Assembly: GCF_019511445.1 (NCBI RefSeq)
Contig: NZ_JAEUAN010000022.1
Location: 49,009-113,008 of the forward strand
Source: Aliirhizobium wenxiniae
GTDB taxonomy: Bacteria > Pseudomonadota > Alphaproteobacteria > Rhizobiales > Rhizobiaceae
DNA length: 64,000 nt
Direction: 5' to 3'
The notes below the pieces were generated by a model, which saw only the letters and a program-made list of their open reading frames with translations, had not been told where the DNA came from and did not search any database. A program made the translations under genes and the position numbers. Below are positions 25,575 to 34,868 of this stretch, piece by piece (the first letter of the stretch is position 1; each line of letters begins with the position of its first letter).

Positions 25575-25790
25575 GAGAGCGATGAAATAAGGGCGTTCAG
25601 TCTGTGCCAACATGTTTCCAACTAAAAGCTTTGACGTTTGATGTGTAGGAACTGTGAATGATTACGCGCAAGACGCATCGTTGCTTAGACGCAACACGGA
25701 CTAAAAATGGCGACTGGGTGTCGGGAGACAACTGGCGCCGTTTCTGATTGGTACTAGGTTTTCGTTGTTAGCATCCACGAGTACCTATCA

Positions 25791-26885
25791 TTGCGCCAGT
25801 TCCACATAATTCTCGCGATCGTTGCAACACTGTCATCGTGCGCAAGGCCCGGTCCCGAGACACTTGCTGTTGTGACACCCGTTCCACGTGCACACACAGT
25901 CGAAATCCTGGTCGCGACCAATCGCGTGCCGGACGCTGGCAAAAGTGGCGCTTACACCGCTGGCAGAGGAGATCGGCTGCACTATTCCGAGGTTACCATC
26001 TCCATTCCTCCAACACATCGCCCATCGAAGATCGAATGGCCGACTGCAACACCGGATCCTAAGCTCTCCTTCGCGGTGGTGGGACGACGCGAACTATCGG
26101 CGCACGAGTTTTCCATGCTGGCCCGAGGGCAGGCCAAGTCACTGGCACGTGGTCATGCCGGGATATTTGTCCATGGCTACAACTACAGCCACCAGGAGGC
26201 CCTCTTCAGGCTTGCACAGATGGCGGCCGACTCCAAGGTGCAAGACCGCGCCATCCTGTTTGACTGGCCATCCCAGGCAGAGGTCACCGGCTACGTCGCA
26301 GACAAGGACTCGGCTGCCTTCGCTCGCGACGACCTGGCAACGCTTCTCACCGAGCTATCGCAAAGCGGGGTGCGCCCGACGATCCTTGCCCACAGCATGG
26401 GAGCGTGGCTGGCGGTCGAAACAGTCAGACAACTCACGTTGATGGGCAAGAGGGACGTTGTCCGGTCAATCGACCAACTTGTTCTCGCAGCACCTGACAT
26501 TGATATCGACCTGCTTCGCAAGCAGCTCTCGGTCACCGCTAGATTGGCGAGGCCGATCATTGTCCTTGCATCCAAAGATGACATTGCACTGGCCTTGTCT
26601 AAGAGATTGGCGGGCTCCGCAGCGACCGCTGGTTCACTGGATATCGACGATCCAAGGACGCGCGAACTCGCCTTGAAAGAAAATCTCGACGTCGTGGATA
26701 TCTCTACCGTCCCATCGCTGAACGGCACCAACCACGACCGGTTCGCCTCGCTTGCAGCCGTCTATCCTCAACTTCGCGAGGGATTCAGCAACCCTGTGGC
26801 AGGGACTGGAGCCCTCGTGCTGAACGGGGTAGGTAATGCTGTCTCGGCTCCCTTCCGATTAGGAGGCTCGCTGCTGGCGCAATAG
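25791..26885 (+). CDS. DUF900-type alpha/beta hydrolase lipoprotein
   Basis: 364 residues. A short lipoprotein signal peptide (RQFHIILAIVATLSSC, lipobox LSSC, Cys about 17) precedes the alpha/beta hydrolase domain. GIFVHGYNYSHQEALF holds the oxyanion-hole region, LAHSMGAWL contains the nucleophile Ser, and NHDRFASL the catalytic His. DUF900 members are esterase-like enzymes of unknown substrate, anchored here to a membrane facing the periplasm. The start is a TTG at 25791. It stands alone, with no operon partner evident. Confidence 0.85.
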   Translation: MRQFHIILAIVATLSSCARPGPETLAVVTPVPRAHTVEILVATNRVPDAGKSGAYTAGRGDRLHYSEVTISIPPTHRPSKIEWPTATPDPKLSFAVVGRRELSAHEFSMLARGQAKSLARGHAGIFVHGYNYSHQEALFRLAQMAADSKVQDRAILFDWPSQAEVTGYVADKDSAAFARDDLATLLTELSQSGVRPTILAHSMGAWLAVETVRQLTLMGKRDVVRSIDQLVLAAPDIDIDLLRKQLSVTARLARPIIVLASKDDIALALSKRLAGSAATAGSLDIDDPRTRELALKENLDVVDISTVPSLNGTNHDRFASLAAVYPQLREGFSNPVAGTGALVLNGVGNAVSAPFRLGGSLLAQ

Positions 26886-26912
26886 GAATCGGTGCCGCTT
26901 TGGTCAACTCGC

Positions 26913-27501
26913 TCAATACGAGGATCCAAGCCCTCTTGCATGGACAGGCGCCGTCATTTCAGCGCAAAGACCATTAGCGCCGAACTCGGCCCATCCTTCC
27001 AGCGGGGCACTGTCTTCGGATGGCAAACTCTTCGCCTTCTCTTGTCTTGCCAATGGTCTGGTGACTTTACGCTTATAGGCGGCACACCGTCGGTTCTCTG
27101 CGGCCACTTCCTTGTCGTGTGTACGCCAGTCATCGACGCTGCCGCTGTCGAGAGCCTTCACGACCATCTGAGGGTCGAAGACGTGGAATGTTATTGCCTT
27201 GGCACGCCCCCGCAACCGGATTGTCCTGGATCTCTCTGAAGATGACAGGCAGGGTCACTACGTTCGCAAGTATCTTGGAGATGATGGCGACGGCTGCGCG
27301 GAAAGCCGCTCGGGGGGGCCACATCGTTACGGTGACGGCCGCGACGTCGTGTTCCACTGACTTCCGGACGGGTGCGGGGAGGCGGGCGTTGATCTCCTGC
27401 ACGATGCCTTTTGCCCACACCGCGGATCCCATTGTTGCCGCGCTCGGCAAGGAGCAGGTTCGGATCAGTTCGTTGCCGTCGTCGTCACGTTTTCTAGCCA
27501 T
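26913..27501 (-). pseudogene. Decayed paralogue of the 50195-50824 gene
   Basis: The first part from ATG 27501 (SAVWAKGIVQEINARLPAPV, ending LPVIFREIQD) aligns with the intact protein encoded at 50195-50824 (SAVRAKGILQEIQARLPATA, LPIIPREIQD). About 24 codons are then missing and the frame changes, after which TIRLRGRAKAITFHVFDPQ and LEGWAEFGANGL match RTVRLAGRARQITFHVFNPK and LSGWADFDRDGL. The lost segment is the one with a possible DNA-binding helix pair. Clearly inactive as a full protein. Confidence 0.85.
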
Positions 27502-27723
27502 TACAGTGATATTCGGAGCCAAACGGCGCGTGAATCAACAGGCGTCCGTTTGCCGCTATGAAGATTGCGCGCCTCTGGGATTGGCGGATCTAGTTGCTCA
27601 CTCGCCGTGTTTCCTACCAGCTCGTAGGAATGCTGACGGGTAAGAATTTCGGAAAGCTTGTCGTCAAGGTAGTTTAGTTCAGTAGCAGACCGCGCTTCCT
27701 GTCTAGGAGCCGTGGTCTGTATG

Positions 27724-28416
27724 TCACCATGGGATCTCCGAGCCATTGTAGGCGACGAAGCAACCAGTGCGCGAGCTGTCCAGATCGTCGAGAGTGCTGA
27801 GGATGTTTGCGGCTGCCTCATCCGCGCTTACGGTAAGATGATTGCCGGAGTAAGGTTTCGAAAGCTCTGTTCTCACTGTGCCGGGATGGATCGCTACGAC
27901 GACTGAAATGGGATGGGTCCGAGTCAGTTCTATCGACGCCGTCCGCACGATCTGGTTCAATGCCGCTTTCGATGCGCGGTAAGAGATCCAGCCACCCAGG
28001 CGGTTGTCGCTAATGGAGCCGACGCGGGCAGACAGGAAAGCGACGATCGACCGGGATCTTCGATCGAGCAGCGGCAGGAAATGCTTGGCCACCAAGGCTG
28101 GTCCGATCGCGTTGGTCTGAAATTGCGCGATCATCACGTCGGGAGCGAGGTGACGCAGAGCCTTTTCGGGCGGCGTGTCTGCGCAGGTCAGGATCCCGGT
28201 TGCGCAAATGAGAAGATGGACAGGTTTACCTGAAATGGATCGCGCATGTTCTGCGATGCTCGCCTCGTTCAGGAGATCGAAGCCGTCATGGCTGCGCGAA
28301 AGTTCGATTAGTTCTCCTAGCTTGCTTTCGGACTGTAGACGCTCGCATACAGCCCGACCTATGCCGCCGTTCGCGCCAATCACAACAGCCCGAAAACCGT
28401 CTGGGAGAGAGAACAT
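27724..28416 (-). CDS. SDR-family oxidoreductase
   Basis: 230 residues. Cofactor motif VVIGANGGIGRAV (about 9-21), a CATG motif in place of NNAG, catalytic Ser in AFLSARVGS and YRASKAALNQIV with the Tyr/Lys pair. This resembles the CsgA-like or C-factor-like SDR subgroup. Substrate unknown. ATG 28416 is preceded by GAAGGA; a longer frame reaches 28545 but lacks a better site. Convergent with the decayed gene downstream and divergent from the HWE kinase at 28573. Confidence 0.85.
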   Translation of the reverse strand: MFSLPDGFRAVVIGANGGIGRAVCERLQSESKLGELIELSRSHDGFDLLNEASIAEHARSISGKPVHLLICATGILTCADTPPEKALRHLAPDVMIAQFQTNAIGPALVAKHFLPLLDRRSRSIVAFLSARVGSISDNRLGGWISYRASKAALNQIVRTASIELTRTHPISVVVAIHPGTVRTELSKPYSGNHLTVSADEAAANILSTLDDLDSSRTGCFVAYNGSEIPW

Positions 28417-28572
28417 GAAGTCAGTTCCTTCGATGATCATGTCATACAACGTCCCTCGTGAGGTGGGTTCAGAAAACCCAAAATGCGCCAATCTGCTGTC
28501 TTTCTGTGTGGAGCGGCTGCTGCCTAACTCAAACGGCGATAGCAAAAGTTTCGTGTCGAACGTTAAGCCCGA

Positions 28573-30048
28573 ATGTCACAAGATCCCATGATTTTTGCCA
28601 AAGACTGCTCGTCGGCTGGGTCGACCGCCATCGAGAGCAACTGCAGCGGGACGGAGCCGAATTTGATGAGCGCCAGGAGCGGGCTTACGGACCAAGGAAC
28701 AAAAGCCAATACCTCCTACGCCCATGGCATCGAATACTGGAAATGGGTGCGTGGCGATTCTGGCTGCACCTGCGGTGAAGTCCTGCGCACCGGCAGGCGG
28801 GCAATCGCGGAAGATGTAGAAACCTGTCTGTTCATGGCCGGGACACATGACCGCGACGTGCTTCTCGGCGGCGGCATCCGTGCGGGACAGACGACGCCGC
28901 TTATCACCCGCGAAGGCAAGCTTGTCGGTATGATCTCGACCCACTGGGGCCAGCCGCACAAACCGAGCGAGCGCGAATTGCGCATGCTGGACATCATTGC
29001 CCGGCCGACGGCTGACCTCATTGAGCGTCGCCGGGCGGCCGAGACCCAGCGGCTTCTGCTCAACGAGCTGAACCATCGTGTCAAGAACACGCTTGCAGTC
29101 GTGCAGGCGATGGCGAGCCGCACACTGGTGCGCTCTCCGGATCCCAAAGAGTTTGCCAAATCGTTTGGCGGTCGCGTTCAGTCTCTTGCAAAAATCCATG
29201 ATCTGCTTAGCGCCAAGAGCTGGGAAGGTGCAGACTTCAAGGATCTCATCCATGGCCAGATCTCCGCTGGCGGAGATGAGACGAGGCTTACAGCAACAGG
29301 CCCAGCCGTCCGGCTTGATCCGCAGAGCGCGCTTCATCTTGCGTTGGTCATCCATGAGCTCGGCACCAATGCCATCAAATACGGTGCGCTTTCTACGCCA
29401 CAAGGCCGGATCTATATCGACTGGAGGATAGACTATGGCCTGCGTATCCGCTGGACCGAACGTGGCGGTCCGCGCGTCGAGCCGGCTTCTTCACCAGGGT
29501 TCGGCACCACCCTTATTTCCCAGAGCGTTCGCGGGCAGGGTGGCGAAGCACTCATGACAATACTGCCGGAAGGCATCATCTGGGACATTATGGTGCCGTT
29601 CGCCGCTGCACAATGGTCCGCATCAAGGACTGCGGAGGCTAAAACAGGCCAGTTGGAAACCGGTTCCACGAATCTGCGTGACCTCAAAGGGCGGCGTATC
29701 TTGGTGATCGAGGATGAGCCCCTGATTGGCATGGATATCGTTGCATCTCTGGAACACGCAGGGGCGGAGGTCGAAGGGCCGATCGCAACGATAGAGGAAG
29801 CGTGCAGGGTAATCAGCAACAGTCGGTTCGACGCTGCGCTGGTCGATGCCAATCTTCACGGACGTCCGGTCGGCGAGGTTGCCGCCGCGCTCGTCGAGCA
29901 AGGCGTGCCCTTCGCGTTCGCGACCGGATATGACAAGGATGGCTTGTCGGAAGGCTTCCGTGATTGCCCGATCCTCGCCAAGCCAGCTGGACCCGAGCAG
30001 GTCGTCGAAATGGCAGGATGGCTTATTGTTGCGTCGGCTAGCTTATAA
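28573..30048 (+). CDS. HWE histidine kinase with GAF part and receiver domain
   Basis: 491 residues. Residues about 55-160 are the C-terminal part of a GAF sensor domain (CTCGEVLRTGRRAIAEDVET; LVGMISTHWGQPHKPSEREL). The HWE kinase core follows with NHRVKNTLAVVQAMA (phosphoacceptor His) and VIHELGTNAIKYGAL (N-box). A C-terminal receiver has RILVIEDEPL, Asp in ALVDANL and Lys in LAKPAG. The first 50 residues do not look like GAF sequence, so the sensor is probably N-terminally damaged. HWE kinases in rhizobia commonly feed PhyR-type regulators of the general stress response. Confidence 0.85.
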   Translation: MSQDPMIFAKDCSSAGSTAIESNCSGTEPNLMSARSGLTDQGTKANTSYAHGIEYWKWVRGDSGCTCGEVLRTGRRAIAEDVETCLFMAGTHDRDVLLGGGIRAGQTTPLITREGKLVGMISTHWGQPHKPSERELRMLDIIARPTADLIERRRAAETQRLLLNELNHRVKNTLAVVQAMASRTLVRSPDPKEFAKSFGGRVQSLAKIHDLLSAKSWEGADFKDLIHGQISAGGDETRLTATGPAVRLDPQSALHLALVIHELGTNAIKYGALSTPQGRIYIDWRIDYGLRIRWTERGGPRVEPASSPGFGTTLISQSVRGQGGEALMTILPEGIIWDIMVPFAAAQWSASRTAEAKTGQLETGSTNLRDLKGRRILVIEDEPLIGMDIVASLEHAGAEVEGPIATIEEACRVISNSRFDAALVDANLHGRPVGEVAAALVEQGVPFAFATGYDKDGLSEGFRDCPILAKPAGPEQVVEMAGWLIVASASL

Positions 30049-30392
30049 CAATTGCACCTGCTCTCTGTAAGAAGCGTTGCGATGTTTCATTGCGCCTTGC
30101 CCAAGGAGGCTGCTCAGTAGAACACAGCCGGCGCTCGGCACGGTTAAAAAATCGAACTGAACTGGCCTGGATCGATCAGGCCTCGCTGCTGGAAGTTTTG
30201 CTTCCCGGCCATTTCTGGGAACCTGAAGGAAGTGGTGACGGGGGCTGACACACCGCGACATCACTCTGTCGCACACTGACACCAATTTCATTCGGACAGA
30301 CCTTGCAGTGGCTGTCAGCCGCCATAAATCTGCCACCAAACGAACGGGAACAAGATGCGCGGCATCGCAATGGAAGTGTAGAGCGGATACCA

Positions 30393-32210
30393 ATGCGGAG
30401 CGACACGGAGTGGACCTTAAACGGGAAAGATGAAATCTCCCGAATGATTGATAGCGGCGTGTGCGACAACTCACTCCTTGGTCCGCCATCTGACTGGCCC
30501 CAGTGTCTCAAATCAGCCGTCGATATCATGCTGCCGTCTATGGCGCAGATAGTCATGTTCTGGGGGCCGGATCTCGTGGCTCTCTACAACGAACCCTATG
30601 CGCCGACGATCGGCCAGCGGCACCCGCGAGCCTTCGGCCGGCCAGCGCGGGAAAACTGGGTTGAGCTCTGGGGTGACCTCGAACCACTTTTGCGTCGAGT
30701 GATGGATACGGGCGAGACGGTTGCCGCAAAGGACAGGCCTTTCTACATCGAAAGGCATGGCTATCCGGAAACGGTTTATTTCGACATCTCGTATTCAGCG
30801 ATCCGCGATGAACATCGCGCAGTCCGCGGCGTTTTTTGCATCGTCAACGAAACGACTGACCGTGTCCGCGCCGATCAGGCGCTACAGGCCAGCGAGGAGC
30901 GGCTTCGGGCGGTCGTCTCTCAATCGGCAGCCGGCATTGGTCAGAGCAGCCTGCAAGGCAAGATCCTGCACGTTAATCGACGATTCTGCGAGATCGTAGG
31001 CTATGGAGAGGACGAGCTCCTCGGAAAGAACATCGCCGACATCACTTACGCCGATGACATGCCCGAGCAGAACCGCCTGTTCGGCCGGCTTGCTGCGACG
31101 GGCGATAGCTTCGACATGGAGAAGCGCTATCTTCGGAAAGACGGCAGCCTCGTTTGGGTAAACAATACGGTTTCCGCTCTTCGCGATGATCAAGGGCGAA
31201 TCCATCAAGTTGCCGTCATTTCGGTCGACATCACTGAGCGCAAGCAGGCTCAGGAAGTCGAGCGCCGCTTGGCCTCCATCATTGAGTCCTCCAACGATGC
31301 GATCCTTGCGATCGACTTGGACATGACGATAACGGCCTGGAACGGTGGTGCGGAGCGGCTTTATGGCTACACGGCTGAGGAGATCGTCGGTCAGTCTGTC
31401 TTGATGTTGGTGCCGAAAGACAGGATCGATGAAGAGCCGGCGTTGCTTGAGCAGATTAAGGCCGGCTCGATGATTGAAGCCTATGAAACAAAGCGTCGCA
31501 GCAAGGACGGCCATCTGGTCGACGTCTTGCTAAGCGTCTCACCCATTCATGATACTGCCGGCAAGATCGTCGGGGCTTCAAAAATTGCCCATGATATTTC
31601 TGCCAAAATGGAAGCGGACCGCCTTCAGGCGGTCCTGATCGGCGAGTTGCATCACCGGGTGAAGAACGTGTTCGCGACGGTGATCGCCATTGCGCGTCAG
31701 ACGTTTGGGAAGGTGACTGATACAATAGATGCGGTCGCTGCGTTCGAAGCGCGCCTGTCGGCAATGGCCCACGCTCACGATCTGCTTGCAGAGGGTGACT
31801 GGCAGAGCGCAGATCTCGCTGCAGTGGTCGAGCAGGCCGCAGCGCCTTACCCACCGGAGCGATTTACCATCTCCGGTCCATCCGTTCTCCTGCCTCAAAA
31901 GGCCGTTGCGACATTGTCGCTCGCGCTTCATGAACTTGGAACGAATGCCGTCAAGTATGGGGCCCTTTCCGTCCCAACCGGACAGGTGTCGATCATCTGG
32001 GCCTATAACTCTAAAACCTCGGTTCTCAATCTCCGCTGGCAGGAAAGTGACGGGCCGACAGTGAATGTCCCAACCAAGAAGGGCTTCGGGTCTCGACTGG
32101 TTGAGCGCTTGCTGGCGGCAGAGCTGAACGGGGCATCGACCATCATCTACGATTCCGCCGGGGTCATTTGCGAGATCGAAGCATTGCTTCCGCCGCACGG
32201 AAGAGCGTGA
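30393..32210 (+). CDS. PAS-PAS HWE histidine kinase
   Basis: 605 residues. A GAF/PAS-like N-terminal module has LGPPSDWPQCLKSAVDIMLP and VMFWGPDLVALYNEPYAPTI, a signature seen in many alphaproteobacterial HWE kinases. Two PAS domains follow, at about 190-310 (CEIVGYGEDELLGKNIADIT) and 315-435 (LYGYTAEEIVGQSVLMLVPK), and then the HWE core: GELHHRVKNVFATV (phosphoacceptor His) and LHELGTNAVKYGALS. Cytoplasmic, with no membrane span. Start chosen at ATG 30393; an upstream frame to 30303 has unlike sequence. It is followed 61 bases later by the LOV kinase gene. Confidence 0.9.
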   Translation: MRSDTEWTLNGKDEISRMIDSGVCDNSLLGPPSDWPQCLKSAVDIMLPSMAQIVMFWGPDLVALYNEPYAPTIGQRHPRAFGRPARENWVELWGDLEPLLRRVMDTGETVAAKDRPFYIERHGYPETVYFDISYSAIRDEHRAVRGVFCIVNETTDRVRADQALQASEERLRAVVSQSAAGIGQSSLQGKILHVNRRFCEIVGYGEDELLGKNIADITYADDMPEQNRLFGRLAATGDSFDMEKRYLRKDGSLVWVNNTVSALRDDQGRIHQVAVISVDITERKQAQEVERRLASIIESSNDAILAIDLDMTITAWNGGAERLYGYTAEEIVGQSVLMLVPKDRIDEEPALLEQIKAGSMIEAYETKRRSKDGHLVDVLLSVSPIHDTAGKIVGASKIAHDISAKMEADRLQAVLIGELHHRVKNVFATVIAIARQTFGKVTDTIDAVAAFEARLSAMAHAHDLLAEGDWQSADLAAVVEQAAAPYPPERFTISGPSVLLPQKAVATLSLALHELGTNAVKYGALSVPTGQVSIIWAYNSKTSVLNLRWQESDGPTVNVPTKKGFGSRLVERLLAAELNGASTIIYDSAGVICEIEALLPPHGRA

Positions 32211-32271
32211 CCAGCAGGAACGAATTCTCCCGCCATGACTTTTGTCGTGACGTAACTTAATCAGGGCCCCT

Positions 32272-33399
32272 ATGCAGGATAAGGATCAAAATCGACATGA
32301 CGCGCGCAACGCCGGCGATCGCCTGGTCGCCGGACATGTGAGCGAGGACCCATTCGCGGCGGCGTTCAAAGCCACACGCATGCCGATGATTGTCACGGAT
32401 CCCAGTCAACCCGATAATCCGATCATTTTTTGCAATGAGGCGTTCAGGAGGTTGACCGGCTACAGCGACGACGAAGTGATCGGCCGGAATTGCCGCTTTC
32501 TGCAAGGCCCCGAGACGGACCGGAAGACTGTCGCTAAAATTCGTGACCACATTGCCGCCGGCCAGGATGTGGCAGTCGACATTCTGAACTACCGCAAGGA
32601 CGGCAGCACCTTCTGGAACGCCGTCTTTATCAGCCCCGTGCGGGACGAAGCGGAAAAAATCATCTACTTCTTTGCGTCCCAGCTTGATTTCACAACGGTC
32701 AAGAGCCGGGAAGCGGACCTTGCCGCTGCTCGCCATCAAGCCGAGGGAGAGGTCGCGAAGCATACTGCGAAACTTCGCGCGGCGCTGGATGCCCGCACAC
32801 TGCTCGTCCACGAGGTCGATCATCGGGTGAAGAACAACCTGCTGACGATGGCCTCGATTGTCAAAATGCAGGCGCGCGTCACCAAAGACGATCGGCAGAG
32901 GCATACACTGATGTCTGTCCTCAATCGCATCGAAGCGCTCAGCACGGTGCAACGCAAGCTGTTCACTCTCGACGACGTCTCCAAATTCGACATGTCGGAA
33001 TTTACCCGAGAGCTTGTGACCGATCTGGTCGATGCCACCGGTCGCAAGGACATCCGGTTATCTCTGGATCTCTCCCCGCTTCTCGTGCCGGCCGTCAAGG
33101 CAACGCCGCTGTCCCTGATCGTCAACGAACTGGTCGGGGATGCCGTTCGCCGTGGTTTGAGCGATGGCGGCGGCGACATCCATGTTGTCGTGCGGCGCCT
33201 GAACGGTCATTTCCTGATCCGTGTCGAAGACACGTCGGAACCGGTCGAGCCGAATAGCGAGAGCGCTGAGCTCGGCAAAAGGTTGCTTGAAGCATCGGCG
33301 TTGCAGTTGGGCGCTGAAATTGAACGGAAACAGGATGGCCGAAAGACGGTCGTCGATGTGGTGCTGCTCGTTGGCGACCACCAGGAGAATGCGCATTGA
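32272..33399 (+). CDS. LOV-domain histidine kinase (blue-light type)
   Basis: 375 residues. Residues about 28-140 are a LOV domain: the flavin-adduct motif GRNCRFLQGPETDR includes the photoactive Cys, preceded by FCNEAFRRLTGYSDDEVIG and followed by NYRKDGSTFWNAVFISPVRD. A coiled linker (AARHQAEGEVAKHTAKLRAA) leads to a HisKA_2 type core with VDHRVKNNLLTMASI and a divergent ATPase domain. Relatives such as LOV-HK of Brucella and Rhizobium sense blue light through FMN. It overlaps the next gene, a receiver protein, by 4 bases, which marks them as a two-component pair. Confidence 0.92.
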   Translation: MQDKDQNRHDARNAGDRLVAGHVSEDPFAAAFKATRMPMIVTDPSQPDNPIIFCNEAFRRLTGYSDDEVIGRNCRFLQGPETDRKTVAKIRDHIAAGQDVAVDILNYRKDGSTFWNAVFISPVRDEAEKIIYFFASQLDFTTVKSREADLAAARHQAEGEVAKHTAKLRAALDARTLLVHEVDHRVKNNLLTMASIVKMQARVTKDDRQRHTLMSVLNRIEALSTVQRKLFTLDDVSKFDMSEFTRELVTDLVDATGRKDIRLSLDLSPLLVPAVKATPLSLIVNELVGDAVRRGLSDGGGDIHVVVRRLNGHFLIRVEDTSEPVEPNSESAELGKRLLEASALQLGAEIERKQDGRKTVVDVVLLVGDHQENAH

Positions 33400-33821
33400 A
33401 AGTCATGATCGTCGAAGACGAAATGCTGCTTGCCATGGAACTTGAGAGCGAAGTGGAGATGGCAGGCCATCAAGTGACAGGTCTTGCCATGAACAGCGCC
33501 CAGGCACGCGAACAGATCGGTGCCTCGAAGCCCGACTTCGCGTTCGTCGACATTCACTTGATGGACGGTCCGACCGGGATCGACGTGGGGCGCGAGCTGG
33601 CGGCTGCCGGCATTCCGTACGTCTTCGTCAGCGGAAACATCAAGCGGATACCGGAAGATTTTGCCGGTGCCCTCGGAGCAATCGAAAAGCCCTATACGAT
33701 GAACGGCATGAAGAATGCCCTCGCTTATGTGTCGGCGATTATAGGAGGTGACGACAGGGGCTCACCCCCGGCGAGCCTGGTGCTAGCCGAAGATGCGAAT
33801 GCGAGCAGACGGTCTGTGTGA
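33396..33821 (+). CDS. Single-domain response regulator, LOV kinase partner
   Basis: 141 residues. Receiver domain with acidic residues in MIVEDEM, phosphoacceptor Asp52 in FAFVDIHLMDGPTG, and Lys in AIEKPYT. There is no output domain. AGGAG lies eight bases before the TTG at 33396, which overlaps the kinase stop codon; an ATG nine bases later is less well placed. The overlap implies that it receives phosphate from the LOV kinase. Confidence 0.9.
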   Translation: MKVMIVEDEMLLAMELESEVEMAGHQVTGLAMNSAQAREQIGASKPDFAFVDIHLMDGPTGIDVGRELAAAGIPYVFVSGNIKRIPEDFAGALGAIEKPYTMNGMKNALAYVSAIIGGDDRGSPPASLVLAEDANASRRSV

Positions 33822-33927
33822 AGACAGATGATGCAGTTTGATTTTGGCTCTCCGATCATAGCCGAAATCTACGTTACAGGATTGATGATCCGGAATTGCC
33901 ACTGCTGCGCCGAGTGATGCAGATCCT

Positions 33928-34134
33928 TTACGGTGTAGAGGCGGCTTGATGAACAGCTCGTTCACCACCATCATTCTCCCATTTTCTCGCTGGATGTTCA
34001 TCGTCTGGAGGCTGTTTCCCTCCCGAACGTTCAATGTTGCGCTCGGCACGCCGCCTGAGTTCTTCTCTGTCCCGATCGGCGGTATCCGGATCGCTTCTGC
34101 CAGCATCGCTACCGAGATCTTTATTTTTGCCCAT
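33928..34134 (-). CDS. Hydrophilic small protein, unknown
   Basis: 68 residues, highly charged and probably disordered (TADRDREELRRRAERNIERS, PPDDEHPARKWENDGGERAV). AAGGAG seven bases before the ATG at 34134 decides the start. It lies 17 bases downstream of 34152-34598, probably in the same operon. The composition resembles other small stress-island proteins. Confidence 0.65.
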   Translation of the reverse strand: MGKNKDLGSDAGRSDPDTADRDREELRRRAERNIERSGGKQPPDDEHPARKWENDGGERAVHQAASTP

Positions 34135-34151
34135 GCTGTCTCCTTTCAGGT

Positions 34152-34598
34152 CTATCGATCGCTTATAGATGGCAGGTGGATAATGATGTCGCGCTGCTCC
34201 TTCTCAGGTAGATGTGCGACGTGCTCGCGCCCGAACGCCTCCGCTGCTGAGGGGGCATTTTCCCAAGAGCGCGAACTTACGATATTGTCATCGACCTTCG
34301 CCCGCCGACGGCCGCCAAGCCGAAGATACTCAGTGGCGATTCGCAAGGATGGCGTTTCCACCTCTTCGGATTTCGACCGGTTTTTGGCTTCATCCGAGGA
34401 TTGGCCAAGCACCTGAAGCAAGGCAGTATGTTCCGGTCTGCCGACACGTTCTTCGAGAAAGGCGCCAAGCGGGGCGCGGGTTTCATGGCCTCCTGATGCC
34501 TCGTTTGCCTTATGGAGGACAGACATATCGCCGTCGACCACTTCGAGAGACCAGCGGTCGCCATTACTGCTGATCGAAAATTCCTTTACATCGGTCAT
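34152..34598 (-). CDS. Hypothetical protein
   Basis: 148 residues. The first half has a beta-rich start (FSISSNGDRWSLEVVDGDMS, VLHKANEASGG) and a helical follow-up; the second half is charged and helical (EAFGREHVAHLPEKEQRDII). GAGGAG stands six bases before the ATG at 34598. No family recognised. Probably cotranscribed with the 68-residue gene downstream. Confidence 0.7.
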   Translation of the reverse strand: MTDVKEFSISSNGDRWSLEVVDGDMSVLHKANEASGGHETRAPLGAFLEERVGRPEHTALLQVLGQSSDEAKNRSKSEEVETPSLRIATEYLRLGGRRRAKVDDNIVSSRSWENAPSAAEAFGREHVAHLPEKEQRDIIIHLPSISDR

Positions 34599-34697
34599 GC
34601 CGAACTCCTCGACTAGACTTCCAGGTCAACTTGAGGCCACGGACTTGCCACCTGTTTGCATCGGTTCGTAATCCAGATCGAAATCCTTTTCCTTCTT

Positions 34698-34838
34698 TTA
34701 ACCCGGCGGCGTCCGATGGACGGTCGCGTCTTCTGAAGCCGTTACGACAGTCGGCTTCGCGCTGTGGACGCCAGTCGCGTGAGTATCTGCCTGCGAAGAC
34801 GCTTACTGGCCTTTTGCATCATCCTGTGGCTTTGCCAT
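34698..34838 (-). pseudogene. Small gene with an internal TAA codon
   Basis: From ATG 34838, with a perfect AAGGAG site, the frame reads MAKPQDDAKGQ, then TAA (34803-34805), then ASSQADTHATGVHSAKPTVV and TASEDATVHRTPPG before the final stop at 34698. The part after TAA keeps natural hydrophilic composition in the same frame, so the 46-codon gene appears to carry a recent nonsense mutation. It follows the SDR gene by 30 bases in the pfpI-SDR operon. Confidence 0.5.
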
Positions 34839-34868
34839 GTGCTTTCTCCTTTGTTTGAGGTTTCCGCA

